64,000 bases of DNA from CAWHNT01 sp963830775 (GCA_963830775.1 CAWHNT010000032.1:372001-436000), one strand, 5' to 3'; shown: positions 27,121 through 37,036, counted from the stretch's first letter. Notes: generated from the letters alone by a model not told the origin. Made by a program: numbers and translations.

Positions 27121-27165
27121 GACACGAAACATCGCCGCGAGTTGCAGGCGAACCGGAGTGTCCCG

Positions 27166-27495
27166 ATGAGCATCCTTCTCCCGGTCGACGACAACGGCAA
27201 CCCGATCCATGTGTTGGGCTTCGACTACCGGGGCACGCAGAAGCTCACGGTCTCCGCCGCGGCCTCGACCCGCATCCCGCAGCCGGTCGCCAGCGACATC
27301 GAGCTCGTGACCCTGGTCGCCACCGGTGCGTGCCGGTTCGAGGTCGGCGATTCCGCGGTCACCGCGGACCCGGCCCGCAGCCCGTTCCTCTATCCCGGCC
27401 AGTATGTCGACGTCCCGCTCCGCCGCGGCGAGCGCTACGTCGCCTTCATCGCCGAGACCACGGCCTGCGAGGCCTACGTGATCGGTCGGATCTGA
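27166..27495 (+). CDS. hypothetical protein, first gene of the beta-helix cassette
   Basis: A 109-residue protein with no signal peptide or membrane segment. It looks all-beta (FDYRGTQKLTVSAAASTRIP, RFEVGDSAVTADPARSPFLY). The style, short strands with an LTVSAAASTRIP-type opening and a C-terminal YVAFIAE.ACEAYVIGRI, is like small virion or tail accessory proteins, but I do not recognise a named family. GGAG lies seven bases before the ATG. Two bases separate its stop from the next gene, so the cassette is one transcription unit. Confidence 0.6.
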   Translation: MSILLPVDDNGNPIHVLGFDYRGTQKLTVSAAASTRIPQPVASDIELVTLVATGACRFEVGDSAVTADPARSPFLYPGQYVDVPLRRGERYVAFIAETTACEAYVIGRI

Positions 27496-27497
27496 CC

Positions 27498-27674
27498 ATG
27501 GCGCTGCAGCTCCGCCTCACCGGCGAGACCTTCAGGATCACGGGCGACCCCACAAGCCGGGTCGTGCTCCCGCCGCCGGTGACCACCGATGCCCTGCTCG
27601 CCACCGAGAGTGGCGAGATGATCCTCACCGATGACGGCGCCAGCCTCGCCGTGGAGTTGAGCCATGGCAACTAA
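27498..27674 (+). CDS. hypothetical short protein of the beta-helix cassette
   Basis: A 58-residue protein (MALQLRLTGETFRITGDPTS, ending LAVELSHGN) without signal or membrane segment. Its ATG lies two bases after the preceding stop and its end overlaps the start of the large beta-helix gene by 11 bases, so translational coupling is likely. Small proteins of this size and beta-rich character often precede tail-fibre genes as chaperone or adaptor proteins; that role is only suggested by position. Confidence 0.55.
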   Translation: MALQLRLTGETFRITGDPTSRVVLPPPVTTDALLATESGEMILTDDGASLAVELSHGN

Positions 27675-30053
27675 GCAGATCCACGAGCTCACGGCCGCGA
27701 ACCAGCTGGCCCCCGAAGACCAGCTGCTGGTCTCGACCGTCGACGGCAACCGCACAAGGCGGGCGAGCCTCGGCAACCTTCCCTACCGCGCCGGTGGCGT
27801 CGGCACCGTGCTGCGCACGCTGCTGGACAAGCTGGGCGAGCGGGTCTCGGTGCGCGATTTCGGCGCCAAGGGCGACGGTGTCGCCGACGACAGCCCTGCG
27901 TTCCAGGCGGCGCTGGACGCGCACGAGGCGGTCCATGTTCCGCCCGGCCGCTACCGCCTCAACAGCGAGATCCAGATCAAGCCGCGCCGCACGCTCGTTG
28001 GTGCCGGCCGCGACGCCACGCTGATCGACGCGCGCGGTCCCCGCGCCTTCACCTTCAACCGCAATGCCGGGATCCATGCCGTGGAAGCCGGCGGCACGCC
28101 CGACTGGTGCCGCTCACGGCTGGGCCAGATGAGCATCCGGATGACGACCGGCGGCGTCCGCGCCATCGGCCACGAGCTCTATGCGGAGGGCCTGCGCTTC
28201 AGCGGCGGCCAGCCGGGCGGCTGGTGCATGGAGCTGGAGGACGCCAACGAGTGCTCCTTGCGCGAGATCTCGGCCGGCCCCGGCGGCGGTCAGGACGACC
28301 TCCTCGCCAGCGGCATCCGCCTCTACGCCACGGACGCGAACCGCAACGTCAATTTCGGCGACAGCCTGCTCGAGGAGATCTCGATCAAGCTCAAGGGTGC
28401 CGGGACCACGGGCATCCTGATCGAGCATCAGGGCACGGCCGTGAACGGCTCCTTCTTCGTGATGAACAACCTGCTCCTCAACCGGGTGCAGGTGAACAGT
28501 GCCGGCGCTCCCGCCGGCAGCACCGGCGTCTGGCTCAAGCGCGTGATGCGCTCGGCCCTCCTCAACGTCGACGTCGAGTTCGTCGAGACCGCGTTCCGGG
28601 TCGAGGGTGCGGCCGCCAGCGGCAATGCCGGCAGCTGCCGCCATGTCAGCTTCGTCAACTGCTACGTGCTGAACTGTGCCGTGCCCTGGGTCGACAGCAA
28701 CGCGGCGCTGGCGGGCTCGGTGATGCGCTGCTCGTTCAGCAACTGCCACGGGTTCGGCCTGCTCAACCCGGTCGGCATCGCCAGCAACGACGCCAACGCG
28801 CGGGCCGGCGAGGGCGACACCTTCATGCCCGGTGCCGTGTGGCTGACCGAGCCCAATACCGGCCAGCCGGCAGTGCAGCTCCGGGCACCCAACCCGGGCC
28901 AGCTCCTGGTCACGGGCGAGTTCTTCGACGGCACGAGTGCCGTCCGTGACGGCAACCCGAAGAACAAGAAACCGCGCCAGGGTCTGGGCATCGACATCAC
29001 CAGCTTCAACGTCACCCGCCTCTACCGCCCGCGCGGCTATGCCGCAGGGCGAGTTCTCCCGCCTCGTGGTCGGCAACGGCGAGGACTTCCTGCCCGACGG
29101 CGCCACCGCCGCGCCGCTGCACCGGGTCGAGCTCGCCGACCCCGTCTACCTCACCCCGCGCCAGACCGAGCCGCCGCAAGCGCTCAACGGCTTCGTGGTC
29201 TACTGCGAGACCAGCTCCGCGCTCCCCAGCGGCTCGCCCTGGACCGGTCCCGGCTGGTACGCGCGGCTGGGCAACCGCTGGCAGCCGGGCGTGCAGGCGG
29301 CGGGGCGGGTGGCGGACAAGGAGCGCAACGCCGCCTTCACCGTCTCGCCGCTCGATTTCGGCCTCGTCCACCGGGTCAACAACTCCGCCGCCATCACAGT
29401 GAACGTGGCCTCGAGCTACGATCTTGGCAGCGGCTCCACGCCGCTCATGCAGGCCGGCGACCCCGACGCGGTCCTCTGGCTCATCCGCCAGGGTACCGGT
29501 GACGTCGACCATCGCTGCCGGCGACGCGGGTGTCGAGGTGAAGAGCGCGATCGCCGGTGCCACGAGCCTCAAGATCAAGCGGCAGTACCAGCTCGTCACC
29601 GTGATCCTCCGCTTCAACGCCACCAGCGGCAAGATCGAGGTCTACGGCAACACGGTGCCGGACGGCGAGTTCGTCTACGAGGAGCCGCTCGGCTGGACCA
29701 ATGCCAGCCAGGGCAGCAACACCGACACCTCGCCCTACGTGGTGGCGTCGAGCCGGGCGGGGCAGCTCCTGCGCATCAGCAGCTCGGACAACCCCTCGCA
29801 CATCGCCTTCGACACCTCCAGCATGCCGGCCGGTGTGACGGCCGCCCTGTTCCGGATCTGCGCCATCACCAACCCGATCCGGATCATGGCCCGGCAGGGC
29901 GGCGGCCTCACGCTGCGCCGCTCGAACGGCACCACCGCCACCAGCCTGCCCTGCTTCCAGGTCAACGAGACCGGCCGCGTGGTCACCGTCCACGTCACCG
30001 GCGGATCGAGCCTCGACCCGAACCAGGCCAACTCGATCTACATCGAGAACTAG
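27664..30053 (+). CDS. tailspike-like protein with pectate-lyase-type beta-helix, two frame changes
   Basis: A large protein of about 795 codons. Residues 1-45 (KQIHELTAANQLAPEDQLLV to RRASLGNL) resemble the N-terminal adaptor of phage tail fibres. VRDFGAKGDGVADDSPAFQA (about residue 63) is the entry motif of the pectate-lyase-3 superfamily, and the following 300 residues show repeating short strands typical of a right-handed beta-helix. After a shift near 29040 it continues with GEFSRLVVGNGEDFLP and VYLTPRQTEPPQALNGFVVY. A second shift near 29505 leads to STIAAGDAGVEVKSAIAG and a C-terminal beta domain ending SLDPNQANSIYIEN. No signal peptide is present. Such proteins usually bind or cleave surface polysaccharides. 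The neighbouring polysaccharide genes make that role attractive here. Confidence 0.7.
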
Positions 30054-30086
30054 ATGATCCTCCTCCTGCTGGGACTGACCCGACCC

Positions 30087-30251
30087 ATGAACACCTATCG
30101 CATCGGCAAAGAGATGCTCCTCCTGGCAGCACTGCGCGCCGCCCTCTTCGTCCTCACCTTCATCAGCCGCGAGCTGCCCTTGAACGACAACGAGCGGCTG
30201 GCCGTCGTCGAGCGTCTCCAGGCAGCCTTGCTGGGCCCGGTCGAAGCCTGA
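30087..30251 (+). CDS. small hypothetical protein
   Basis: A 54-residue protein, MNTYRIGKEMLLLAALRAAL followed by a charged tail (NDNERLAVVERLQAALLGPV). It contains one moderately hydrophobic helix. It lies 33 bases after the beta-helix gene in the same direction and could be the last member of that cassette. An earlier ATG at 30054 would add 11 hydrophobic residues. No ribosome-binding site is convincing and no family is recognised. Confidence 0.4.
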   Translation: MNTYRIGKEMLLLAALRAALFVLTFISRELPLNDNERLAVVERLQAALLGPVEA

Positions 30252-30289
30252 CGCTTCCCTGGCGGCCGGCAGCCCGCTAGCGTCGGGGC

Positions 30290-31085
30290 ATGCGCCTCGA
30301 GATCGACGGAGCCAGCATCAACGTGGCGGTCCACGGACCGACACCTTCGGCCGGCATCCCGGCCGTGCTGTTCCTGCACGGGGCCGGGATGGACGGCTCG
30401 GTCTGGGCTCTCCAGGCCCCGCGGCTCGGGAGCAAGGGCATCACCGCCCTGGTTCCCGACCTGCCCGGGCCACGGCCGCTCCGGCGGCGAGCCCTGCCCG
30501 AGCATCGAGGCGCTGGCGGCCTTGGTATGGAAGCTCGCCGACGCCGTGGGCCTGCCGCGGCTGGCGCTGGTCGGCCACTCGATGGGCGCCCTGACGGCAT
30601 TGGCAGCAAGCAACGGCCGCACGGATCGCCTGGCCCTCCTCGGTGCCGCCCTGGCCCTGCCGGTGAATGCCGCCCTGCTGACCGCCGCACGCGATACGCC
30701 CGAGAAGGCGGCCGGGCTGATCGCCGGCTGGGGGCTCGGCCGCCGCGCCGGGCTCAGCGGGGGCAGCGTGCTGGGCGGCTCGCTGGACGGTGCCGTGCGC
30801 GCGATCCTCACCAGTGCCCGGCCGGGCGTGCTGCACGCCGACCTTGCGGCCTGCAACGCCTACACGGCCGGGGCGGCTACCGCGGGCGGCATCACCTGCC
30901 CGGCGCTGGTCCTGATCGGTGCGGAGGACCGGATGGCGCCGCCCAAGCGCGGCCGCGAGCTCGGCAGCGCCATCCCTGGTGCGGTGGTCGAGACAGTGCC
31001 CCGCGCGGGCCACATGCTGATGCTGGAGGCCGCCGACGCGGTCACGAAGGCGCTCCTGGCCTTCCTGGTGCCGCAGCGTCGCTGA
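30290..31085 (+). CDS. alpha/beta hydrolase, frameshifted
   Basis: An alpha/beta-hydrolase-fold enzyme of about 264 codons. The first frame holds the oxyanion-loop region VLFLHGAGMDGSVWALQAPR and ALVPDLPG. Removing one G from the run near 30468 continues it as HGRSGGEPCPSIEALAALVW, then the nucleophile elbow LVGHSMGALTAL (GHSMG, catalytic Ser), the acid in LVLIGAEDRMAPP and the base in PRAGHMLMLEAAD. Substrate is unknown. Its last 44 bases overlap the end of the convergent ABC ATPase gene. Confidence 0.8.
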
Positions 31086-31752
31086 CGATCCGGCCGTCCA
31101 CGATGTGGATCCGGCGCCAGGTGCGGGCGGCGAGGTCGGGGTCGTGGGTGACCACGATCACGGTCCGGCCCTCCTCCCGCACCAGCCGCTCGAAGATGTC
31201 GAAGACCCTGGCGGCATTCGCCGTGTCGAGATTGCCGGTGGGCTCGTCGGCGAGGAGAAGGGCCGGGCCGTTGGCCAGGGCGCGGGCGATCGCCACCCGC
31301 TGCCGCATGCCGCCCGAGAGCTGCTCCGGATACTTCGCCTGATCGTCGGCAAGGCCGAGGCTGGCCAGGATCGCCTGGGCGCGGGCACGCATCGGCCGCG
31401 GCCCCAGCGCACCCAGCTTGCGCATCGGGATCAGCACGTTGTCCAGGGCCGTGAACTCCGGGAGCAGGAAGTGGAACTGGAAAACGAACCCGAAGCGCTG
31501 CAGCCGCAGGCGGGCGAGCTCGCGCCGGCCCATGGTCGAGGTGGGGCACCCCTCCACCTGCACCGTGCCGCTGCTCGGCCTGTCCAGCAGGCCCAGGAGG
31601 TAGAGCAGCGAGGACTTGCCCGAGCCGGAAGGGCCGGTCACGGCGACGAGCTCGCCTTTGCCGAAGCTCGCCGACGCGTCCTCGATGATCGTCACCGGCG
31701 GCGGCCCGGGAAGCGTGCGGCTGACGTTCCGCGCCTCGAGGAGGGCACTCAT
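31042..31752 (-). CDS. ABC transporter ATP-binding protein (LolD/MacB-type)
   Basis: A 236-residue ATPase of the type that powers mechanotransmission rather than channel transport. Walker A is GPSGSGKSSLLYLL, the signature LSGGMRQRVAIARAL, Walker B LLLADEPTGNLD (the DEPTGNLD form typical of LolD/MacB/FtsE) and the H-loop VVTHDPDLA. It overlaps the permease gene start by ATGA. With the permease and membrane fusion protein it forms an efflux trio. Confidence 0.9.
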   Translation of the reverse strand: MSALLEARNVSRTLPGPPPVTIIEDASASFGKGELVAVTGPSGSGKSSLLYLLGLLDRPSSGTVQVEGCPTSTMGRRELARLRLQRFGFVFQFHFLLPEFTALDNVLIPMRKLGALGPRPMRARAQAILASLGLADDQAKYPEQLSGGMRQRVAIARALANGPALLLADEPTGNLDTANAARVFDIFERLVREEGRTVIVVTHDPDLAARTWRRIHIVDGRIVSDAAAPGRPGAPS

Positions 31753-33005
31753 GCAGCACCGCGCACGATCTCGACCGGGTTGAGGCCGGCGGCTCGGCGG
31801 GCGGGGATCAGGGCCGCCAATGCCGAGGCGGTCAGGGCGAAGGCGCCGCCGGCGATGTAGGGCCAGGTCTCGCGGGCGAGGATGAAGCCCTCGCGGCCGC
31901 GGATCACGCCGCCGCTGCCGGTGAAGCGGATCTGGGCCAGCAGCTCGATCAGCCCGAGGCCGACGAAGGCGCCGGCGAAAGCACCCAGCAGACCTACGAT
32001 CAGGCCTTCGATGACGAAGATCGCCTGGATGTCCCCCTCGGTGAGGCCAAGGGACTTCAGGATCGCGATGTCCCGTGTCTTCTCGTACACGACGGTCGAG
32101 ATGATGTTGTAGATTCCGAACGCGGCGACCAGGAGGATCGCACCCACGACCGAGTACATGATCGCGTTCTGGATGACGAAGAGCTTGAGCACGTTGCCGT
32201 TCGTCTCCTCCCAGCTCTCGGTCCGGTAGCGGAACCTGTCCTCGAGCTGACGGGCAATGGACTCCGCCCGGGTCACGTCGTCGACCCGCATGCGGATCTG
32301 GTTGACGATGTTGACCCGGTCCTGAAGCACCTGCGCGGTCTTGAGCAGCGCGTAACCCTGCGAGGTGTCGATCGAGGTGATGCCGGTCTGGACGAGACCC
32401 ACGATCTTCATCAGCTGGGTGACGCCCACGGGCGAGATCACGCTCACCGAATCGCCCACGGCAGCCCCCAGCCGGTCGGCGATCCCGACCCCCAGGATCA
32501 GCGCATTGGCGCTCGAGCGCAGGTCGGCGAGCCGGCCGTGGACCAGGTCCTTCTCGATGTTGGTGACCCGCCGCTCGCGCTCGGGGTCGATGCCCAGGAT
32601 GGTCGCCGTCACGTCGCGGGTGCCGTAGCGCAGGATCGCCTGGCCGGTGAGCGTGGGTGCAACCGCCACCCCCGGCAGCGCCTCGATCGCCGCGATCTTG
32701 GCGCGCGCGTTGCGGATTCCGCGCGGCTCGGCCCGCGGTTTCAGGCCGGAGAGGGAGATCGCGGCCCCTTTGTAGACGACCTGCACGGGCTGCACGCCGG
32801 GGCGCCGGAACTCGTCCTTCATCACGAGATGCGGGGCCACGTCGATGATCTGGGCCACGAAATATTGCTGGAAGCCGCGCATCAGCGCGTTCACGGCCAC
32901 GAAGAAGCCCACGCCCAAGGCCACGCCCAGGATCGACACCAACGTCTGCCGCCGGCGCCGGCGCAGATGGCCGAGGGCGATGTCGAGGGCCAGCGGCAGG
33001 GGCAT
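31749..33005 (-). CDS. ABC transporter permease, FtsX/MacB family
   Basis: A 418-residue permease with four membrane segments: one near the N-terminus (LVSILGVALGVGFFVAVNAL) and three near the C-terminus (MYSVVGAILLVAAFGIYNII, IEGLIVGLLGAFAGAFVG, and YIAGGAFALTASALAALIP). The large periplasmic domain between them is typical of MacB and LolC/E. The C-terminal FtsX domain has YEKTRDIAILKSLG and IPARRAAGLNPVEIVRGA, both strongly conserved. It lies between the ATPase and membrane fusion genes. Confidence 0.9.
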   Translation of the reverse strand: MPLPLALDIALGHLRRRRRQTLVSILGVALGVGFFVAVNALMRGFQQYFVAQIIDVAPHLVMKDEFRRPGVQPVQVVYKGAAISLSGLKPRAEPRGIRNARAKIAAIEALPGVAVAPTLTGQAILRYGTRDVTATILGIDPERERRVTNIEKDLVHGRLADLRSSANALILGVGIADRLGAAVGDSVSVISPVGVTQLMKIVGLVQTGITSIDTSQGYALLKTAQVLQDRVNIVNQIRMRVDDVTRAESIARQLEDRFRYRTESWEETNGNVLKLFVIQNAIMYSVVGAILLVAAFGIYNIISTVVYEKTRDIAILKSLGLTEGDIQAIFVIEGLIVGLLGAFAGAFVGLGLIELLAQIRFTGSGGVIRGREGFILARETWPYIAGGAFALTASALAALIPARRAAGLNPVEIVRGAA

Positions 33006-33014
33006 CGGCGCCCG

Positions 33015-34050
33015 CTATCGCCCGAAGAGCGCCAGGAGCGCGTTGCCGGGCTCGTCCCGGCGTCGCGCCCGATCGCCATTGGCGAGGCCCGGCGGCGGGT
33101 CGAGGACCACGGCCTGACCGGGCTCGAGACCGCGGCGCACCTCGACCAGCTCTCCGCCGGCCACACCCGTCTCGACCGGGCGCTCACGCACGGTGCCACC
33201 GTCCAGCACGAGCACCTTGCCGCTGCGCAGGGCCCGGGCCGGGACCAGCACGGCCGGGCGCTCGGCAATGATGATGTTGGCCTCGATCGTCATGCCGATC
33301 ATCAAAGGCGTGTCGTCCGGCAGTGCGATCCGCACCCGGTAGGTTTTCTGCACCGGATCGCCCTTGGGCGTGATCTGGCCGACGCTGCCCTCGAGCGCGC
33401 GGTCGGGGAAGGCGTCGGCCTTCAGCAGCGCCCGCTGGCCTGACCGGACCCGCGGGATGTCCTCCTCGTCGACCTCGGCCGTGACCCGCAACGGCAGCGG
33501 CTCACCGATCCAGAAGACGGCATCGGCGGTGTCGCGGACCTCGCCGGGCTCGCCGTCGCGGCGCAGCACCTTGCCCGTCGATCGGCGAGCGGATCAGGTA
33601 GTCCTCGAGCCGGCGCTGCGCCACCTCGACCAGGGCCGCCGTGGCCCGCTCCTCGCTCTCGGCACGGTCGAGCTCGCTCTGCGCCGCGACACCGCGCCGG
33701 AGCAGCATCCGGCCCCGCTTCGCGGCATCGGTGGCGAATCGGGCGCGTGCCTCGGCCTCGACCAGCTGGGCGCGGGCCGCCGTGTCGTCGAGCCGGGCCA
33801 CCACCTGTCCGGTCTGCACGGCGGCACCCTCATCCACGTAGAGCTCGAGCAGCCGGGCCTTCACGGCCGGGCCCACCGGCGCCCAGCGCACGGGCTCGAC
33901 CGTGCCGGTAGCGTAGACCGCCTCGACGGCTGGCCCGCGCGTGACGGTTCCGACCTCGACCAGCGGCGGCCAGTGGCGCCAGAGCCAGTAGCCGCCGCCT
34001 GCCGCGAGGGCGAGTGCGAGCAGCAGGAGGACGCGAAGGAAACGTGCCAC
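33015..34050 (-). CDS. HlyD/RND-type membrane fusion protein, frameshifted
   Basis: A periplasmic adaptor of about 345 codons for the MacB-like pump. It begins with one membrane anchor (RVLLLLALALAAGGGYWLW), then the lipoyl-like VEAVYATGTVEPVRWAPVG and VDEGAAVQTGQVVARLD. A coiled-coil hairpin (about residues 85-155) follows. After IRSPIDG the frame changes near 33575 and continues with VLRRDGEPGEVRDT, the beta-barrel VTAEVDEEDIPRVRSGQRAL and ALEGSVGQITPKGDP. It is the first gene of the efflux operon. No outer-membrane channel gene is present nearby. Confidence 0.82.
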
Positions 34051-34070
34051 CTGCTCCGCTCGTCACCCCG

Positions 34071-35711
34071 TCAGCTGAGGCCGCGCGCCCGCAGGCGGAG
34101 GTCGAACTTCTGGATCTTGCCGGTCGAGGTCTTGGGCAGGGGCCCGAAGACGACCCGGCTCGGCGCCTTGAAGTGGGCCAGGTGCTGGCGGCACCAGGCG
34201 ATGATCTCGGCCTCGGGCGGCTCGGCCGCACCGGGCTTCAGGGTGACGAAGGCGCAAGGCCGCTCGCCCCATTTCGCGTCGGGCATGGCGACGACGGCGG
34301 CCTCCATCACCGCCGGGTGGCGGTAGAGCGCCTCCTCGACCTCGAGCGAGGAGATGTTCTCGCCGCCGGAGATGATGATGTCCTTGGCCCGGTCCTTGAC
34401 CTCGACATAGCCGTCCTCGTGCTGCACCGCGAGGTCGCCGGTGTGGTACCAGCCGCCGCGGAACGCCTCCTCGGTCGCCGTGGGGTTCTTGAGGTAGCCC
34501 TTCATCACCGTGTTGCCGCGGAGCATGATCTCGCCGAGTCCTACGCCGTCCGGCGGCATCGGGTTCATCGTCTCCGGGTCCGCCACCTGCACGCCGTGCA
34601 TGGTCGGGTAGCGGACACCCTGCCGGGCCATGAGGGCGGCGCGCTGGCCGAGCGGCAGGCCCTCCCAGTCGGGCTGGGGAACGCAGACGGTCGAAGGCCC
34701 GTAGGTCTCGGTCAGGCCGTAGAGGTGGGTGACGCGGAAGCCCATGCCCTCCATGGCCTCGATCACCGCACTTGGCGGGGCGGCCCCGCCGGTGGCGACC
34801 TCCACCCTCTGCTCGAAGCGGCACTTCACCTCGTCCGGCGCGTGGATCAGCATGGTCAGCACGACCGGGGCGCCGCAGAGATGCGTCACCTTCTCGTCGC
34901 GGAGCGTGGGGAAGATGACGGCGGGGTCGACCTTGCGCAGGCAGACATGGGTGCCGCCGGCGGCGGTGACGGCCCAGGTGTAGGTCCAGCCGTTGCAGTG
35001 GAACATCGGCAGCGTCCACAGGTAGACCGAGCTGGGGCTGAGACCGAAGACCAGCGCGTTGCCAAGCGCGTTCAGGTAGGCGCCGCGATGGTGGTAGACG
35101 ACACCCTTCGGGTTGCCGGTGGTGCCCGAGGTGTAGCAGAGCGAGAGCGCGTCCCATTCGTCGTCCGGGGCTCTCCAGTCGAACGCCGGATCGCCCGTTG
35201 CCAGCAGCTCCTCGTAGGTGAGCTCGCCCAGCCGCTCGCCCGGGGCCGCAGGGTCGACGATGTCGATCACCCGGATCGGCCGCCGGACCTGGGCCAAGGC
35301 GGCCTTGACGGTGGGTGCCAGCTCGCTGTCGGTGAGCAGCACCTTGGCCTCGCCATGCTCCAGGATGAAGGCGATCGAGGCCGCATCCAGGCGCAGGTTG
35401 AGGGCGTTGAGCACGGCCCCCAGCATCGGGATGCCGTAATGCGCCTCCAGCATCGGCGGCGTGTTGGGGCAGAGCACGGCCACGGTGTCGCCCTTGCCGA
35501 TGCCGAGGCGGGCAAGGGCGCTGGCGAGCCGGCGGCAGCGGGCGGCAAGCTCGCCATAGCTGTAGCGCATGCCGCCATAGACCACGCCCGTCCGCTGCGG
35601 GAATACCGCCGCGCTCCAGGCCAGGAAGTCGAGCGGGCTCAGCGGGCGGTAGTTGGCGGCCGTCTTCGGCAACGCCAGATCGAAGATGCCGCCCTGCGCA
35701 GGCTCGGTCAT
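34071..35711 (-). CDS. acyl-CoA synthetase (AMP-dependent, medium/long-chain or methylthiopropionyl type)
   Basis: A 546-residue member of the ANL superfamily, which activates a carboxylic acid to its CoA thioester through an acyl-adenylate. The P-loop A3 motif is CYTSGTTGNPKGVVYHH, A5 is YGLTETYGP, A7 GWYHTGDLAV, A8 VKDRAKDIIISGGENISS and the catalytic lysine A10 lies in PKTSTGKIQKFDLR. The N-terminus (ANYRPLSPLDFLAWSAAVFP) fits the DmdB / LC-FACS group, including enzymes for methylmercaptopropionate. The exact substrate is not decidable from sequence. Confidence 0.9.
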   Translation of the reverse strand: MTEPAQGGIFDLALPKTAANYRPLSPLDFLAWSAAVFPQRTGVVYGGMRYSYGELAARCRRLASALARLGIGKGDTVAVLCPNTPPMLEAHYGIPMLGAVLNALNLRLDAASIAFILEHGEAKVLLTDSELAPTVKAALAQVRRPIRVIDIVDPAAPGERLGELTYEELLATGDPAFDWRAPDDEWDALSLCYTSGTTGNPKGVVYHHRGAYLNALGNALVFGLSPSSVYLWTLPMFHCNGWTYTWAVTAAGGTHVCLRKVDPAVIFPTLRDEKVTHLCGAPVVLTMLIHAPDEVKCRFEQRVEVATGGAAPPSAVIEAMEGMGFRVTHLYGLTETYGPSTVCVPQPDWEGLPLGQRAALMARQGVRYPTMHGVQVADPETMNPMPPDGVGLGEIMLRGNTVMKGYLKNPTATEEAFRGGWYHTGDLAVQHEDGYVEVKDRAKDIIISGGENISSLEVEEALYRHPAVMEAAVVAMPDAKWGERPCAFVTLKPGAAEPPEAEIIAWCRQHLAHFKAPSRVVFGPLPKTSTGKIQKFDLRLRARGLS

Positions 35712-35745
35712 CGAGCGCCTTCCCCGGTTCCTCGCGACAAGAGGC

Positions 35746-36972
35746 TCAGCTAGGCACCGGAAGGGCAGCCTGTCCAGAACCTACCCGCCCGGCGGCGGAG
35801 CGGGGCGCATGCGCCGCCACGGCCAGGAACAGCACCAGCACGGTGGCGTGGTGGACCGCGTTGAACAGGTTCTGCAGGCAGGACTCGGCCACGATGTCGG
35901 CGGCGATGATCAGCATCAGCGCCCGGCGCTCGGGCACCGGGTCCGCGGCCGCGGCCACGAGCGCGGTGCGGACCAGGAGCCCGACCAGGAGGAGGACGAA
36001 GGCAAGGCCCACAGGGCCCGCCTCGACATAGAAGCGCACGAACTCGTTGTGCGGCCACTCCAGCGTGCTCTCGCCCTCCAGGAACGGCTTGCCGCCGGCC
36101 ATCAGCTCGCGCACCGCGCCGAAGCCGAGCCCGAACGGGTGGTCGCCCATCAGGCCCAGCCACCAGGCGAGGCTGGGCAGGCGGCCCGAGCCATAGTCGC
36201 CGGCGTCGGTCGAGACGAGGCGCAGCAGCAGGTTTGGGTTCCACAAGGCCGAGTAGAGGGCGAAGACAAGCCCCAGGCCGCACGCTGCGGCCAGCAGCCT
36301 GACCAGGGCCGCGGACCGGTTCTCGGCCGTTGCCAGATGGAAGACGGCGAAGAGCGCCAGCGTCAGCACCACCGTCCGGGTGGCGGTCTCCAGCACGGTC
36401 ACCAACGCCATGGCGGCCACGGCCACCGCCAGCCAGCGAGTACCCAGTCGCTCGCCCGCTGCCGCTCGGGCAAGCGCCACCACGACGCAGACAAGGCCCA
36501 GGCTCGCGTGCATGACGACCGAGCCGGTGACATCGTAACGGACAATGCCGGCATAGCCACGGGCGATGGCGGCGGGCTCGGCCACGAGCTGGTAGGTGAA
36601 GGTGACCGCGACATAGAGGGCCAGCAGTGCCCAGCTCATCCGCACCATGGCGGCCTCGCCCAGCTCGGCCGCGAGGCCGGGGGCGGCCAGGAGTACCAGG
36701 AGTAGAAGGGCCACCTTGTAGTCGAGCGGGTCGAGGCTGCCGACGAGCCCGTCCTGGACCGCGATCGCGAGCAGGAGGAGGAAGAGACACAAGAGCCCGG
36801 TCGCCGGCCGGGGCAGCGGCGCTCCCTGAAGGTAGGGGAGCAGGCACAAGCCCGCGACCAGGGCCGAGAAGACGACGATGCGCTCCTGCTCCAGCCCGAG
36901 CGCGATCGCGACCGAGGAGGAGAGGGCCGCAAAGGCGCAGGTCAGGACCAGGAGGGCGCGGATCATCGCCAC
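35746..36972 (-). CDS. O-antigen ligase family / Wzy-type polysaccharide polymerase-ligase
   Basis: A 408-residue polytopic membrane protein with about ten hydrophobic segments and the periplasmic loop GESTLEWPHNEFVRFYVEAG. The H-N-E triad in that loop (PHNEF) and the following glycine mark the WaaL/Wzy family. It probably joins or polymerises undecaprenyl-linked surface glycan. It is divergent from the nucleotidyltransferase, PssD/E and priming transferase genes, with a promoter candidate between them, so it belongs to the same exopolysaccharide region. Confidence 0.82.
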   Translation of the reverse strand: MAMIRALLVLTCAFAALSSSVAIALGLEQERIVVFSALVAGLCLLPYLQGAPLPRPATGLLCLFLLLLAIAVQDGLVGSLDPLDYKVALLLLVLLAAPGLAAELGEAAMVRMSWALLALYVAVTFTYQLVAEPAAIARGYAGIVRYDVTGSVVMHASLGLVCVVVALARAAAGERLGTRWLAVAVAAMALVTVLETATRTVVLTLALFAVFHLATAENRSAALVRLLAAACGLGLVFALYSALWNPNLLLRLVSTDAGDYGSGRLPSLAWWLGLMGDHPFGLGFGAVRELMAGGKPFLEGESTLEWPHNEFVRFYVEAGPVGLAFVLLLVGLLVRTALVAAAADPVPERRALMLIIAADIVAESCLQNLFNAVHHATVLVLFLAVAAHAPRSAAGRVGSGQAALPVPS

Positions 36973-36987
36973 CCTTTCTAGGGCCGA

Positions 36988-37016
36988 TTGACAATTTCAT
37001 CAACTTATGGTTGATA
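36988..37016 (+). promoter_or_regulatory. promoter candidate with an embedded inverted repeat
   Basis: A perfect -35 hexamer TTGACA (36988-36993) is followed after 17 bases by TTGATA, a weak -10. Inside and overlapping the -10 lies the inverted repeat ATCAAC-TTATG-GTTGAT (36999-37015). The arrangement, between divergent polysaccharide genes, suggests a regulated promoter for the plus-strand genes at 37037 onward. The -10 match is poor, so the call is tentative. Confidence 0.45.
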
Positions 37017-37036
37017 GACTTGCCACGAGGCCCGCC

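Noticed and set aside
27166..30251. Prophage
   Set aside because: No integrase, terminase, capsid, portal or lysis gene is present; only a tailspike-like protein and two short genes.
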